Assembly: GCF_029690045.1 (NCBI RefSeq)
Contig: NZ_CP121464.1
Location: 6,076,001 to 6,140,000, forward strand
DNA from: Janthinobacterium rivuli
GTDB lineage: Bacteria; Pseudomonadota; Gammaproteobacteria; Burkholderiales; Burkholderiaceae_D
Length of the DNA stretch: 64,000 bases
Reading direction: 5' to 3'
Made by a program: the position numbers and the translations under genes. Of the stretch, positions 55,107 to 63,442 are shown piece by piece (position 1 is the stretch's first letter; each line of letters starts with the position of its first letter). Under the pieces are notes generated by a model, which saw only the letters and a program-made list of their open reading frames with translations, had not been told where the DNA came from and did not search any database.

Positions 55107-57301
55107 GCCTCGATGGCCAGCGCATGGGGCACCGCGGGGGCGGCATCGGCGATCAGGCGGTTTTGCTCCTGCAGCACGCCGATGAAACTGCCCAGCGAAA
55201 TGGGCCGGTGGTACAGATAGCCCTGCATCGTGGTGCAGCCCTTGTCCTGCAGGTAGCGCGCCTGGCCTTCCGTTTCCACGCCCTCAGCGATCAGGTGCAG
55301 GCCGAGGCCGCGCGCGATCGAGATGATGGCCAGGATGACGGGATAGTGTCCGTGCTCGTCATGGATTTCCTTCACAAACGACTGGTCGATCTTGATCGTG
55401 TGGATGGGGAAGCGGTGCAGGTACGACAGCGAGGAATAGCCGGTGCCGAAATCGTCGATGGCCACCGACACGCCCAGCTGGCACAGCTTGTTCAACTGCT
55501 CGATCGCATACTGCGGGTTGCGGATGCAGATGTTTTCCGTGATCTCCACTTCGATCTTTTCCGGCGCGATGCCATAGCGCGTCAGCGCGCCGCGCATCTT
55601 CTCGAAAAAGTCGCCCCGGTCCAGGTATTGCGGCGACAGATTGAGCGACAGGCGCACGGCTTCGCCGCCGGCGGCGTTCCACTGCACCAGGTCGCGGCAC
55701 AGGGCGCCCAGCATCCAGTCCGAGATCGGCAGCATCAAGCCGTTTTCCTCGGCGAACGGCAAAAATTCGCCAGCCGTCAGCAAGCCCCGTTGCGGGTGGT
55801 TCCAGCGCATCAGGCCTTCGGCGCCGACGATGCGGCCCGTCATCACGTCCACCTGCGGCTGGTAATACATCTCCAGCTGGTTCAGTTCCAGCGCCTTGCG
55901 CAGGCTTTGCTCGAGCGCGATCTTCTGGTGCGACACGTCGAGCATGGACTCGTGATAAAAACTGTGGCCGTTCTTGCCCAGTGCCTTGACCTGGTACATG
56001 GCGATGTCGGCGTGGCGCAGCAGCTCGTCGATGGTCTCGCCGTCGCCCGGATAGATGGCGATGCCGATCGAGGCCGAAATATGCACCTGGTTGCCATCGA
56101 GGTCGAAGGGCTGGTGCAGACATTCGAGGAACTTGTCGGCAATCAGACGCGCATCCTGGCGGTCGCGCAGCTCCGGCAGCACGATGGTGAATTCATCGCC
56201 GCCCTGGCGCGCCAGCGTGTCGCCGCGGCGCAAACAATCCTTCAGGCGCAGCGCCACCTGCTGCAGCAATTCGTCGCCCTTCACGTGGCCCAGGGTGTCG
56301 TTGACCAGCTTGAAACGATCGAGGTCGATGAACATCACGGCCAGTTCCGTCAGCTTGCGCCGCGCCTGGATCACGGCCAGCCCCAGGCGGTCCTTGAACA
56401 GCATGCGGTTCGGCAGGTCCGTCAGAATGTCGTGATAGGCCTGGTAGGAGATGACTTCCTCGGCGCGCTTGCGGTCGGTGATGTCGCGCGCCACGCCGTA
56501 GGTGCCGAAGTATTCCTGCTTCCGGGCTTCGTGATCGTGCATGCCGATCGAATTGAGCGGAACCGTCATCAAGGTGTTGTTGAAGGTACGGTCGCTGCCG
56601 CTGCCGCTATGGCACTTCAGGCGTAATTCCACATTGCGCGAGGCACGCTCGTCGATGCGGCGCTCATTGAAGGCATAGCGCGCCCGCTCCTGGTCTTCAT
56701 CGTGCACGAGGATGGAATAATGGCTGCCGATCAGCTCTTCGCGGCTAAAGCCCAGCAACTGGTGCACACGATCGTTGATGAAGGTGATGCGGCCTTCATG
56801 GTTCAGGGTATAGATGATGTCGGGCGAGCTGTCGACCAGATAGCGGTACATCTTTTCCGAGTTTTCCAGCTGCAGCGCGATGCGCTCGTTTTCCAGCGCC
56901 AGCTTGCGCTTTTGCAGCGCGTTCTCCACCGTCTTGAGCAGCTCCTCGCGGCTGTACGGCTTGCGCAGATAATCGTAGGCGCCACGCTTCAGGGCGCCGA
57001 TAGCCGCCTCGATGCCGACGTCGCCGCTCATGACGATCACGTCGCCCTCGATGCCGCGCCGGTTGATGTGGTCCATGATTTCATGGCCGCTCATGTCGGG
57101 CAGGCGCAAGTCCAGCAGGATCAGGTCGAAGCGCAGTTTCGACAACTGCGCCAGCGCCTCGCTGCCGCAGGTCGCCGTGTACAGCTGGTAACCGCGGTCC
57201 TTCAGCAATTCGTGGAGGGAGGCGAGCAAACGGGGCTCGTCGTCGACCAGCAGGATGCGCGGGCTGTTTTCCAGGTCAAACGGAATGGCGGAGGAGTTCA
57301 T
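55103..57301 (-). CDS. Response regulator with PAS, GGDEF and EAL domains
   Basis: A 732-residue c-di-GMP signalling protein. Receiver domain: ILLVDDEPRLLASL at residues 15-28, with phospho-acceptor Asp in LILLDLRLPDMSG near 61. PAS domain: residues about 150-260. GGDEF: intact QGGDEFTIV near residue 370. EAL: EGLMRWNHP in place of EALLRW, with DDFGTGYSSLSYLHRFP and IDQSFVKEI preserved. The intact GGDEF and nearly intact EAL make it potentially bifunctional; the EAL-to-EGL change may affect phosphodiesterase activity. It lies five bases after the HDOD kinase gene, its probable cognate kinase. Confidence 0.95.
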   Translation of the reverse strand: MNSSAIPFDLENSPRILLVDDEPRLLASLHELLKDRGYQLYTATCGSEALAQLSKLRFDLILLDLRLPDMSGHEIMDHINRRGIEGDVIVMSGDVGIEAAIGALKRGAYDYLRKPYSREELLKTVENALQKRKLALENERIALQLENSEKMYRYLVDSSPDIIYTLNHEGRITFINDRVHQLLGFSREELIGSHYSILVHDEDQERARYAFNERRIDERASRNVELRLKCHSGSGSDRTFNNTLMTVPLNSIGMHDHEARKQEYFGTYGVARDITDRKRAEEVISYQAYHDILTDLPNRMLFKDRLGLAVIQARRKLTELAVMFIDLDRFKLVNDTLGHVKGDELLQQVALRLKDCLRRGDTLARQGGDEFTIVLPELRDRQDARLIADKFLECLHQPFDLDGNQVHISASIGIAIYPGDGETIDELLRHADIAMYQVKALGKNGHSFYHESMLDVSHQKIALEQSLRKALELNQLEMYYQPQVDVMTGRIVGAEGLMRWNHPQRGLLTAGEFLPFAEENGLMLPISDWMLGALCRDLVQWNAAGGEAVRLSLNLSPQYLDRGDFFEKMRGALTRYGIAPEKIEVEITENICIRNPQYAIEQLNKLCQLGVSVAIDDFGTGYSSLSYLHRFPIHTIKIDQSFVKEIHDEHGHYPVILAIISIARGLGLHLIAEGVETEGQARYLQDKGCTTMQGYLYHRPISLGSFIGVLQEQNRLIADAAPAVPHALAIEA

Positions 57302-57306
57302 GGACG

Positions 57307-59481
57307 TTACGAAGACAAGGCGGTATTGCCGGGCGCGGGCAGCGCGGTTGCAGCGCTCGCCGGCACGGGAATGGGCAGTAAAATTTCAAACGAGGTGCCG
57401 GACTTGCTGCTGCGGCAGCCGATCACGCCATGCAGGCGCGTGACCAGGTCATGCACGATGGACAAGCCCAGGCCGTGATGCGCGCCTTGCTTGCTGCTGC
57501 GCACAGGGGAAAACAGATTGGCCAGCACTTCCGGCGCCAGGCCGGCGCCATTGTCGCTGACGCACAGTTCCAGGTACAGGCGGCGGTCGCGGTTGACGTG
57601 GCCACGGTTCGCCACTTCGATGCGCCCGCCGTCGGGCAAGGCTTCGACGGCGTTTTTCAGCAGGTTGAGCAGGATTTGCTTGAGCATGCCGGCATCGGCC
57701 TCCACCTCGCATGGCGCATCCTGCATGCGCGTGACCACTTCGATCTTCGGCGGCAGGAAATCGGTGGCGCGGAACAATCGCAGCACGTCGTCGACCACGC
57801 GCGCGCAATCGGTCACGCCGCTGGCCGGCACCGGCTGCAGATCGGCCAGGCCGCCGATCAACTGGCCGACCCGGTCGATTTCCTCGTTCAGGATAGCCAT
57901 CTCGCCGATGACCGGCTCCTGCTTCTCCAGCTTGTGATCAAGCACGCTCAGGTAATTCTTGATGATGGACAGCGGGTTATTCACTTCATGCACGACGCGG
58001 CGCGACGCTTCGCGGTACTCCTCGGCCACGTGATCGAGCTGGCGCCGCGCCAGGCCGCGCGCGCTGATCGCCGTTTCCAGCGCCGTGGCGGCCTGGCTGG
58101 CATACGCGCGCAGGAAACCCTCGCGCTTCTGGCAAGCGGGAATCTGCCACGCCGCCACGCCGCCAATCAGCACGCCCAGACTGCGCTGGCCCGCCACCAG
58201 AGGCATGCAAACCAGGCTGTCCGTGCCGAGAATGCGGAACAGCTGCTCCTCGACGATACCCAGCGCCGGCATGTCGCGTTTCAGGAACGCCAGCTGGCAT
58301 TCCAGCGCGGATGCCGCCAGGGGCCCGCCCTTGGCCAGCGGGATAGAGAAGCCGGCCAGGCGATGCTGATGTTCGCCCGCCGCCACGCCGACCAGCGCAT
58401 GGCCGGTGGGGTTTTGCAGCAGGATGACGGCGGTGTCAAAATCGAACAGGATGCGCGCCGAGCGCGTGATGGCTTCGAGCAGGCTGCTCTCGCCCTGTTG
58501 CCGGGCGAAGGTCTGGCCCACTTCGGACACCAGCACCATATTGCGCACTTCGTCGGACAGGCGCTGCTGCACCGGATCGGGGGCGGGCGGCGCATACGCG
58601 GGCGGCGTGGCGATATCGTCCGCGCCGGCCAGGTCGATGCCCAGGTGCTGCGCGGCCTGCGCCACCTGGCGCGCGACGCTGCCGGCCAGGTCATCCAGCA
58701 CCGCTACGTCCAGCGCGCACAGGCTTGCCGCCTGCGCGATGGACTCGGCCTCGTCCGCATCGTCCGCATGGCAGCACAGCAGGTGCGCCAGGCGCACGAT
58801 GCGGATCAGGGGATGACTCGCTTCCAGGCGCGCCAGCGGTTCGTGGTGATACAGCACGCTGTCGGCCAGGAAGGAATCGAGATGCCAGCGCTCGATCAGC
58901 CAGGCGCCCGCTTCGGCATGCGTGATCTGCAAGGTGCGCTGCTCCACCGCGCACAGGGCGGCATCGTCGCGCGCCGTGAAATTGAACGCGTATTCCTTCG
59001 GCGCCGTGGCCAGCAAGGCCAGGCGGCCCACGTTGTGCAGCAAGCCGGCCAGATACGCTTCCTCGACGTGCGGATAGGCCATGGCCTTGGCCAGCGCGCG
59101 CGCCATGACGGCGGCCGACAGCGAACTTTTCCAGAAGGCGCGCAAATCCGTGCTGCCGGAATGGGGAAAGCTGTTGAAGGTCTGGAACACGGATTCGCTG
59201 ATGACCAGGGTCTTGATCATGTCCGTGCCCAGCGACACGAGCGATTGCTCCAGGCTGACGACCTTGCCCTGGCGATGGTAGGCCGAGCTGTTGGCCACGC
59301 CGAGGATCTTGCTGGTCATGCCCGCATCCTTGGCGATCAGGGCGGCCAGCTCTGGCATGCCGGCATCGTCGGCCTGCAGGTGGGCGATCAGCATGAGGAG
59401 AATCTGCGGCATGGCCGGCAGGCGGGCAATCAGCAGGCGATTGCGAATATCTTGATCAGATTGATGCATCGTATCAGGCAT
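57307..59481 (-). CDS. HDOD-GAF hybrid sensor histidine kinase
   Basis: 724 residues, no transmembrane helices. An HDOD domain covers about residues 18-220 (RLPAMPQILLMLIAHLQADD; the HD-type motif is LLHNVG). A GAF-like domain covers about 330-480. The HisKA H-box is VVHEVNNPLSIIKNYLS with the phosphorylated His near residue 497. The HATPase domain ends with DNGAGLAPEVLANLFSP and GLGLSIVHDL. HDOD is most often found with GGDEF or CheW proteins; fusion to a histidine kinase next to a GGDEF-EAL regulator is a coherent cytosolic pathway. Start at MPDTMHQ or MHQSDQ. Confidence 0.92.
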   Translation of the reverse strand: MPDTMHQSDQDIRNRLLIARLPAMPQILLMLIAHLQADDAGMPELAALIAKDAGMTSKILGVANSSAYHRQGKVVSLEQSLVSLGTDMIKTLVISESVFQTFNSFPHSGSTDLRAFWKSSLSAAVMARALAKAMAYPHVEEAYLAGLLHNVGRLALLATAPKEYAFNFTARDDAALCAVEQRTLQITHAEAGAWLIERWHLDSFLADSVLYHHEPLARLEASHPLIRIVRLAHLLCCHADDADEAESIAQAASLCALDVAVLDDLAGSVARQVAQAAQHLGIDLAGADDIATPPAYAPPAPDPVQQRLSDEVRNMVLVSEVGQTFARQQGESSLLEAITRSARILFDFDTAVILLQNPTGHALVGVAAGEHQHRLAGFSIPLAKGGPLAASALECQLAFLKRDMPALGIVEEQLFRILGTDSLVCMPLVAGQRSLGVLIGGVAAWQIPACQKREGFLRAYASQAATALETAISARGLARRQLDHVAEEYREASRRVVHEVNNPLSIIKNYLSVLDHKLEKQEPVIGEMAILNEEIDRVGQLIGGLADLQPVPASGVTDCARVVDDVLRLFRATDFLPPKIEVVTRMQDAPCEVEADAGMLKQILLNLLKNAVEALPDGGRIEVANRGHVNRDRRLYLELCVSDNGAGLAPEVLANLFSPVRSSKQGAHHGLGLSIVHDLVTRLHGVIGCRSSKSGTSFEILLPIPVPASAATALPAPGNTALSS

Positions 59482-59672
59482 TGCCGGTTCGAAAAGGATG
59501 AGCGCTTAGCAGCGAAGCGCGGCCACGTTCAGAGGAATCCTCCACTCCTGTAACCAAAAAATCTATTGCCTGAGAGGATGCCGGGAAAGAAGTCATCTTA
59601 TCATAAGCGCCGGATATTACTTGCAATATAGAAAATTAAGTTGAAATAAATCCAGCGTTCTGCAGTGGAAAC

Positions 59673-60953
59673 TTATGCCTTGAAGGAACCCAGCAAACGG
59701 TGGCGGAAGCGCCGCGATATCAGCCACATGGCCAGCGCCAGGCCCGTAAACGCCAGCTGGCCCGACGCCAGCCACAGCACGGAACCGGACAGCAGCGGCG
59801 AGATCACGCCGGCCACCACGGCACCCAGCAAGGTGCTGGCAAACGACTGGCACGAAGCGACCGTGCCGCGGATATGCGGGAACAGGTCGAGCGCCAGCAG
59901 GGTCGCGCCCGGCCCCACCAGCGACATGCCGAACGTGTAGAAGAACAGGGGCAGCACCGACCAGGGCAGCGATGGCGGCAGGAACAGGTGATACACGACG
60001 TTGACGCTGGCGGCGCACAGCAGGAAGGCAAAGCCGATGCCGATCTGGCGCGCGAACGTGATTCTGCCGGCGATGCGGTTGGCCGCCGCGGCGCCCATGA
60101 AGATGCCGCTGACGCAGGGAATGAACAGCCAGGCGAATTGCGATGGCCCCAGGCCCAGCTGCTTGGGCAGCATTTCCGGCGCGGCCGTGATGAACAGGAA
60201 CAGGCCCGCGAAATTGAGGGCGACGATGCCGGCCTTGATGTGGAACAGGGGCGAGCGCAGGATCTGGCCGTAGCTCGACGCGAGGAAACGGGGATTGAAC
60301 GGCTGGCGCTTTTCCATCGGCAGGGTTTCGGGCAGGCGCCAGTAGCAGAACGCCAGCAGCACCACCGTGTAAAAGGCGAGGAACAGGAAGATCGAGCGCC
60401 AGTCGAACCAGATGACGATCCAGCCGCCGAGAATCGGCGCCACGGCCGGGGCGATGGAAAAGATCATCGTCACCAGCGACAGCAGCCGCGCCGCCGCCGC
60501 ATCGGCGTACAAGTCGCGGATGATGGCGCGGCTGATCACCACGCCGGCGCCGGCCGACACGCCCTGCATGATGCGGAAGAACCACAGGTAGTGCACCGTG
60601 TGCGCCGAAGCGCAACCGAGCGAGCCGATGGCAAACATCAGCAGCGACACGAGAATGACGTTGCGCCGCCCAAAAGTATCCGAGATGGCGCCATGCCACA
60701 GCACCATGCCGGCAAAGGCCAGCATGTAGAACGTCAGCGACTGCTGCACTTCCAGCGGCGAGGCCTGCAGCGAACCCTGGATCGCGCCAAACGCGGGCAG
60801 ATAGGTGTCGATCGACAAGGGTCCCAGCATCGACAGCCCGGCCAGCATCATCGCCAGCGCACCGCGGCTCAACGGCGCCATGTGGCTCGGCGTGGGAGGC
60901 GGAACGGGGGTGACCGGGTCGGGCGGCACATCGGCCGGAGGGGTGGGAAACAT
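59673..60953 (-). CDS. Bcr/CflA-family multidrug MFS transporter
   Basis: A 426-residue inner-membrane transporter with about twelve helices and a Pro-rich cytosolic start. Segments LSMLGPLSIDTYLPAFGAIQGSL and HGAISDTFGRRNVILVSLLMF show the Bcr/CflA family (drug:H+ antiporter type 1) signatures, and VSAGAGVVISRAIIRDLY follows helix 4. Substrate unknown. A GC-rich hairpin lies directly upstream. Confidence 0.9.
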   Translation of the reverse strand: MFPTPPADVPPDPVTPVPPPTPSHMAPLSRGALAMMLAGLSMLGPLSIDTYLPAFGAIQGSLQASPLEVQQSLTFYMLAFAGMVLWHGAISDTFGRRNVILVSLLMFAIGSLGCASAHTVHYLWFFRIMQGVSAGAGVVISRAIIRDLYADAAAARLLSLVTMIFSIAPAVAPILGGWIVIWFDWRSIFLFLAFYTVVLLAFCYWRLPETLPMEKRQPFNPRFLASSYGQILRSPLFHIKAGIVALNFAGLFLFITAAPEMLPKQLGLGPSQFAWLFIPCVSGIFMGAAAANRIAGRITFARQIGIGFAFLLCAASVNVVYHLFLPPSLPWSVLPLFFYTFGMSLVGPGATLLALDLFPHIRGTVASCQSFASTLLGAVVAGVISPLLSGSVLWLASGQLAFTGLALAMWLISRRFRHRLLGSFKA

Positions 60954-60968
60954 GGCGGATCCAAAGTG

Positions 60969-60996
60969 GCGCGCGGACCTGCATCGGTCCGCGCGC
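60969..60996. terminator. Strong hairpin between rlmL-like gene and Bcr/CflA gene
   Basis: GCGCGCGGACC (60969-60979) and GGTCCGCGCGC (60986-60996) form a perfect 11-bp stem with a 6-base loop. It lies 30 bases beyond the stop of the methyltransferase gene and just before the transporter gene. The following T-tract on the minus strand is poor (CACTTTGG), so termination is probable but not certain. Confidence 0.6.
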
Positions 60997-61026
60997 GGGG
61001 TTACTGCGGGGTCTTGCGGTGAACGC

Positions 61027-62232
61027 TTACTGCTGTGGTTTCGGTTTGGCTTCTTCGCGGCGGTTGTAGCCGGCGACCATGTCGAAACGGAACAGACGGC
61101 ATTCCAGCGCGCCGTTGAAGAATGGCGTCTTGCGCGCTTCTTTCAGACGCAGCAGCTTGGGCAAGCCCAGGTCGGCCGTAAACAGGAACACGGTCCAGCC
61201 GGCGAAACGCTGCTTCAGGGTCGTGCCCATGGCCGAATAGAAGGACGTCGACAGTTCATCTTCCGGGATGGTGCTGTCGCCGCGCACGCCGATACGCTCG
61301 CCGTACGGCGGGTTGGTCAGCATGATGCCCGGCACGTCGCTTGGCGGCTTGACTTCCTGCGCCTCGATCTGTTTCAGCGGTACGTCGAAGCGCACGCCGG
61401 CGCAGCGCAGGTTATGGCGCGTCATGGCGACCATGTCGCCCGAAATATCGCTGCCGAAAATGGTCGGTTCGGCCGGCAACGGATTGACCTTGATGGCGTT
61501 TTTCATGGCATTCCACGGCGCCGGATCGAAGTCGTGGAAGTTTTCAAACGCGAACTGGCGCGAAGCGCCCGGCGGAATGCCCTGCAGCATCTGCGCCGCT
61601 TCGGCCAGAATGGTGCCGGAACCGCACATCGGGTCGAACAGCACCATGCCGGGCTTCCAGCCCGACACGCGCAGCAGGCCGGCGGCCAGGTTTTCGCGCA
61701 GCGGCGCGTCGCCCGTCTCTTCGCGCCAGCCGCGCTTGAACAGGGCTTCGCCCGAGGTGTCGAGGTAAACAGTGAACGTGTGCGCGTCGAGGAAGCCGAC
61801 GATGCGCATGTCCGGCGTCTTGGTGTTGACCGAAGGACGCTCGTTGAACTGGTCGCGGAAGCGGTCGCAGATCGCATCCTTGATTTTCAGGGTCGTGAAT
61901 TCCAGGCTGCGCAGCGGCGATTTGACGGCCGTGACGTCGACGCGGATCGTGTGGTGCACGCCGAACCAGTCTTCCCACGATTGCGCCAGGGTCAGGTCAT
62001 AAATATCGTTTTCCGTCTTGTAGCCGGAATGGGCCATGCGCATCAGCACGCGCGAAGCGATGCGCGAATGCAGGTTGATGCGATAGGAGTCCAGCAGGTC
62101 GCCCGAGCAGTGTACGCCGCCCGGTACCTGGTTGTGGACCTTCATGGTCGAACTATCCTGGGCGATCTCGCCCAGTTCCTCGGCCAGCGCCGCTTCCATG
62201 CCGCGCGGGCATGGGCAAAAATATGAAGCCAT
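61027..62232 (-). CDS. rlmL: THUMP-domain 23S rRNA G2445 N2-methyltransferase-like (RlmL N-terminal type)
   Basis: 401 residues. A THUMP domain occupies about residues 45-160. The SAM-dependent methyltransferase half has MVLFDPMCGSGTILAEAAQM near residue 200 and the catalytic motif IMLTNPPYGERIG near residue 305. Length matches stand-alone RlmL-type enzymes that lack the RlmK half fused in E. coli YcbY. The exact target is inferred from family. Confidence 0.88.
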   Translation of the reverse strand: MASYFCPCPRGMEAALAEELGEIAQDSSTMKVHNQVPGGVHCSGDLLDSYRINLHSRIASRVLMRMAHSGYKTENDIYDLTLAQSWEDWFGVHHTIRVDVTAVKSPLRSLEFTTLKIKDAICDRFRDQFNERPSVNTKTPDMRIVGFLDAHTFTVYLDTSGEALFKRGWREETGDAPLRENLAAGLLRVSGWKPGMVLFDPMCGSGTILAEAAQMLQGIPPGASRQFAFENFHDFDPAPWNAMKNAIKVNPLPAEPTIFGSDISGDMVAMTRHNLRCAGVRFDVPLKQIEAQEVKPPSDVPGIMLTNPPYGERIGVRGDSTIPEDELSTSFYSAMGTTLKQRFAGWTVFLFTADLGLPKLLRLKEARKTPFFNGALECRLFRFDMVAGYNRREEAKPKPQQ

Positions 62233-62273
62233 GGTGGTGTACTCTTTATCCGTTGGAAAACAAACTAAAATCT

Positions 62274-62300
62274 GGGGTCAGACCCGGCGGGTCTGACCCC
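62274..62300. repeat. Compact GGGGTCAGACCC hairpin element
   Basis: GGGGTCAGACCC and GGGTCTGACCCC face each other with only GGC between them: a perfect 12-bp stem with a 3-base loop. The same 12-mer pair occurs, farther apart, at 1445-1508. Located between rlmL and the isomerase gene, 8 bases beyond the isomerase stop, it may act as a terminator without T-tract or a repeated genomic palindrome. Confidence 0.65.
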
Positions 62301-62308
62301 GGCACTAA

Positions 62309-62926
62309 TTACTTTACTGATAACGCGCGCTCGACAAAATCGAGGCGGTCCTGGCCCCAGTATCCTTCGCCATCGACGATGTACCATGGCGAACCGAAGA
62401 CGGATGCGGCGGTAGCTGCCTCCGTATTCGCGTCGTATTCGGCCTGCACGCTGGCCGTTTCCGACGTTTTCAGCAACTGGCGGCCATCGAAACCGGCGTC
62501 AACGGCGATCTGCACCAAGGTTTCCTCGTCGCCGATGTTGCGCTCTTCGGCCCAAAGGCCGCGCATGATGGCGTGCGCCAGGTTCAGCGAGGCTTCCACG
62601 CCGTGCGCCAGGCGCGTGGCGATGATCAGCTTGGCCGACGCTTCCGGCGACACGGGGAAGAACTTCGGCTGCAGGGTCAATGGCACTTGCAGAAAGGCCG
62701 ACCAGCGCGCCAGTTCGGCCAGGCGGTAGGCCTGGCGCTGCGGTGCGCGCTTGGCCAGCGGCAGGCCGCCCGACACACTGAAAACCTTGCCCAGGTCGAA
62801 GGGACGCACGTCGATCTGCGCGCCCGTTTTGGCGGCGATGGCCATCAGGCGCGCGTGACCCAGATAGGTCCATGGCGAGTGGGGGGCGAAGAAATACTGC
62901 ACGACTTTGCTCTGGGTTGCACTCAT
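62309..62926 (-). CDS. 2-hydroxychromene-2-carboxylate isomerase family (DsbA-like)
   Basis: 205 residues of the DsbA/kappa-GST fold. Beginning VVQYFFAPHSPWTYLGHARLMAIAAKTG, with Ser in the position of the active serine (PHSPW), then IDVRPFDLGKVF. The end AASVFGSPWYIVDGEGYWGQDRLDFVERAL is characteristic of the family. Glutathione-dependent isomerase; the natural substrate in this organism is unclear, since no naphthalene pathway is nearby. Confidence 0.85.
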   Translation of the reverse strand: MSATQSKVVQYFFAPHSPWTYLGHARLMAIAAKTGAQIDVRPFDLGKVFSVSGGLPLAKRAPQRQAYRLAELARWSAFLQVPLTLQPKFFPVSPEASAKLIIATRLAHGVEASLNLAHAIMRGLWAEERNIGDEETLVQIAVDAGFDGRQLLKTSETASVQAEYDANTEAATAASVFGSPWYIVDGEGYWGQDRLDFVERALSVK

Positions 62927-62936
62927 CTCGACTCCC

Positions 62937-63374
62937 TTAGAAAGGCTTGACCACGACCAGCACGACGACGGCCAGCAGCATCACCACCGGCACTTCATTA
63001 AACCAGCGGAACCAGGTGTGGCTGCGCTTGTTGAGACCTTTTTCAAACTTGCGCAGGATGGAACCGCAGGCGTGGTGATAGCCGAGCAGCAGCACCACGA
63101 ACGTCAGCTTGGCGTGCATCCAGCCCGGCATCTTCATGCGGCCCTCGCCCCCGCCATACAGCATCCACATCAACGCCAGCCCCAGCACCATGGCCGGCAG
63201 CGCCAGCAGCGACATGAAGCGGTACAACTTGCGCGCCATCAGCAAGAGGCGCTCGGTGGCGACCGTTTCCGTCTCCATCGCCAGGTTCACGAAGATGCGC
63301 GGCAAGTAAAACAGGCCGGCAAACCAGGACATGACGAAGATGATGTGGAAGGCTTTGGTCCAGAGAAAGAGCAT
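62937..63374 (-). CDS. hemJ: Protoporphyrinogen IX oxidase HemJ-like membrane protein
   Basis: A 145-residue protein with four predicted helices. Starts MLFLWTKAFHIIFVMSWFAG with the conserved His; continues RIFVNLAMET, RKLYRFMSLLALPAMVLGLAL, and WMHAKLTFVVLLLGYHHAC with the second His, then RWFNEVPVVMLLAVVVLVV. This is the HemJ (CopD-like, UPF0093) pattern. Converts protoporphyrinogen IX to protoporphyrin IX, one step before HemH, which is encoded at the other end of the window. Lies between proA and the isomerase gene. Confidence 0.9.
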   Translation of the reverse strand: MLFLWTKAFHIIFVMSWFAGLFYLPRIFVNLAMETETVATERLLLMARKLYRFMSLLALPAMVLGLALMWMLYGGGEGRMKMPGWMHAKLTFVVLLLGYHHACGSILRKFEKGLNKRSHTWFRWFNEVPVVMLLAVVVLVVVKPF

Positions 63375-63399
63375 GGGGTTCCCAGTGTCGGAGGTGGAG

Positions 63400-63436
63400 A
63401 AAAACAGAGCGCGGGCCGCCTTGTGGGCCGCCCGCG
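63400..63436 (-). terminator. Terminator after proA
   Basis: A GC-rich hairpin (CGCGGGCCGCC at 63410-63420 against GGCCGCCCGCG at 63426-63436, two mismatched pairs) lies 7 bases beyond the proA stop. On the minus strand it is followed by CTCTGTTTTT, the expected T-tract. Confidence 0.75.
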
Positions 63437-63442
63437 AGGAGA

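Noticed and set aside
57430..59553. A 707-codon plus-strand frame opposite the histidine kinase
   Set aside because: Antisense shadow of a gene with clear HDOD, H-box and HATPase motifs.
59566..59576. CTCTCAGGCAA on the minus strand upstream of the histidine kinase, a string found in glycine riboswitches
   Set aside because: The other conserved parts (GGAGAG and the GCCGAAGGGGCAA-type segment) are missing and the downstream gene is not glycine-related. A covariance-model search with the glycine riboswitch family would settle it.
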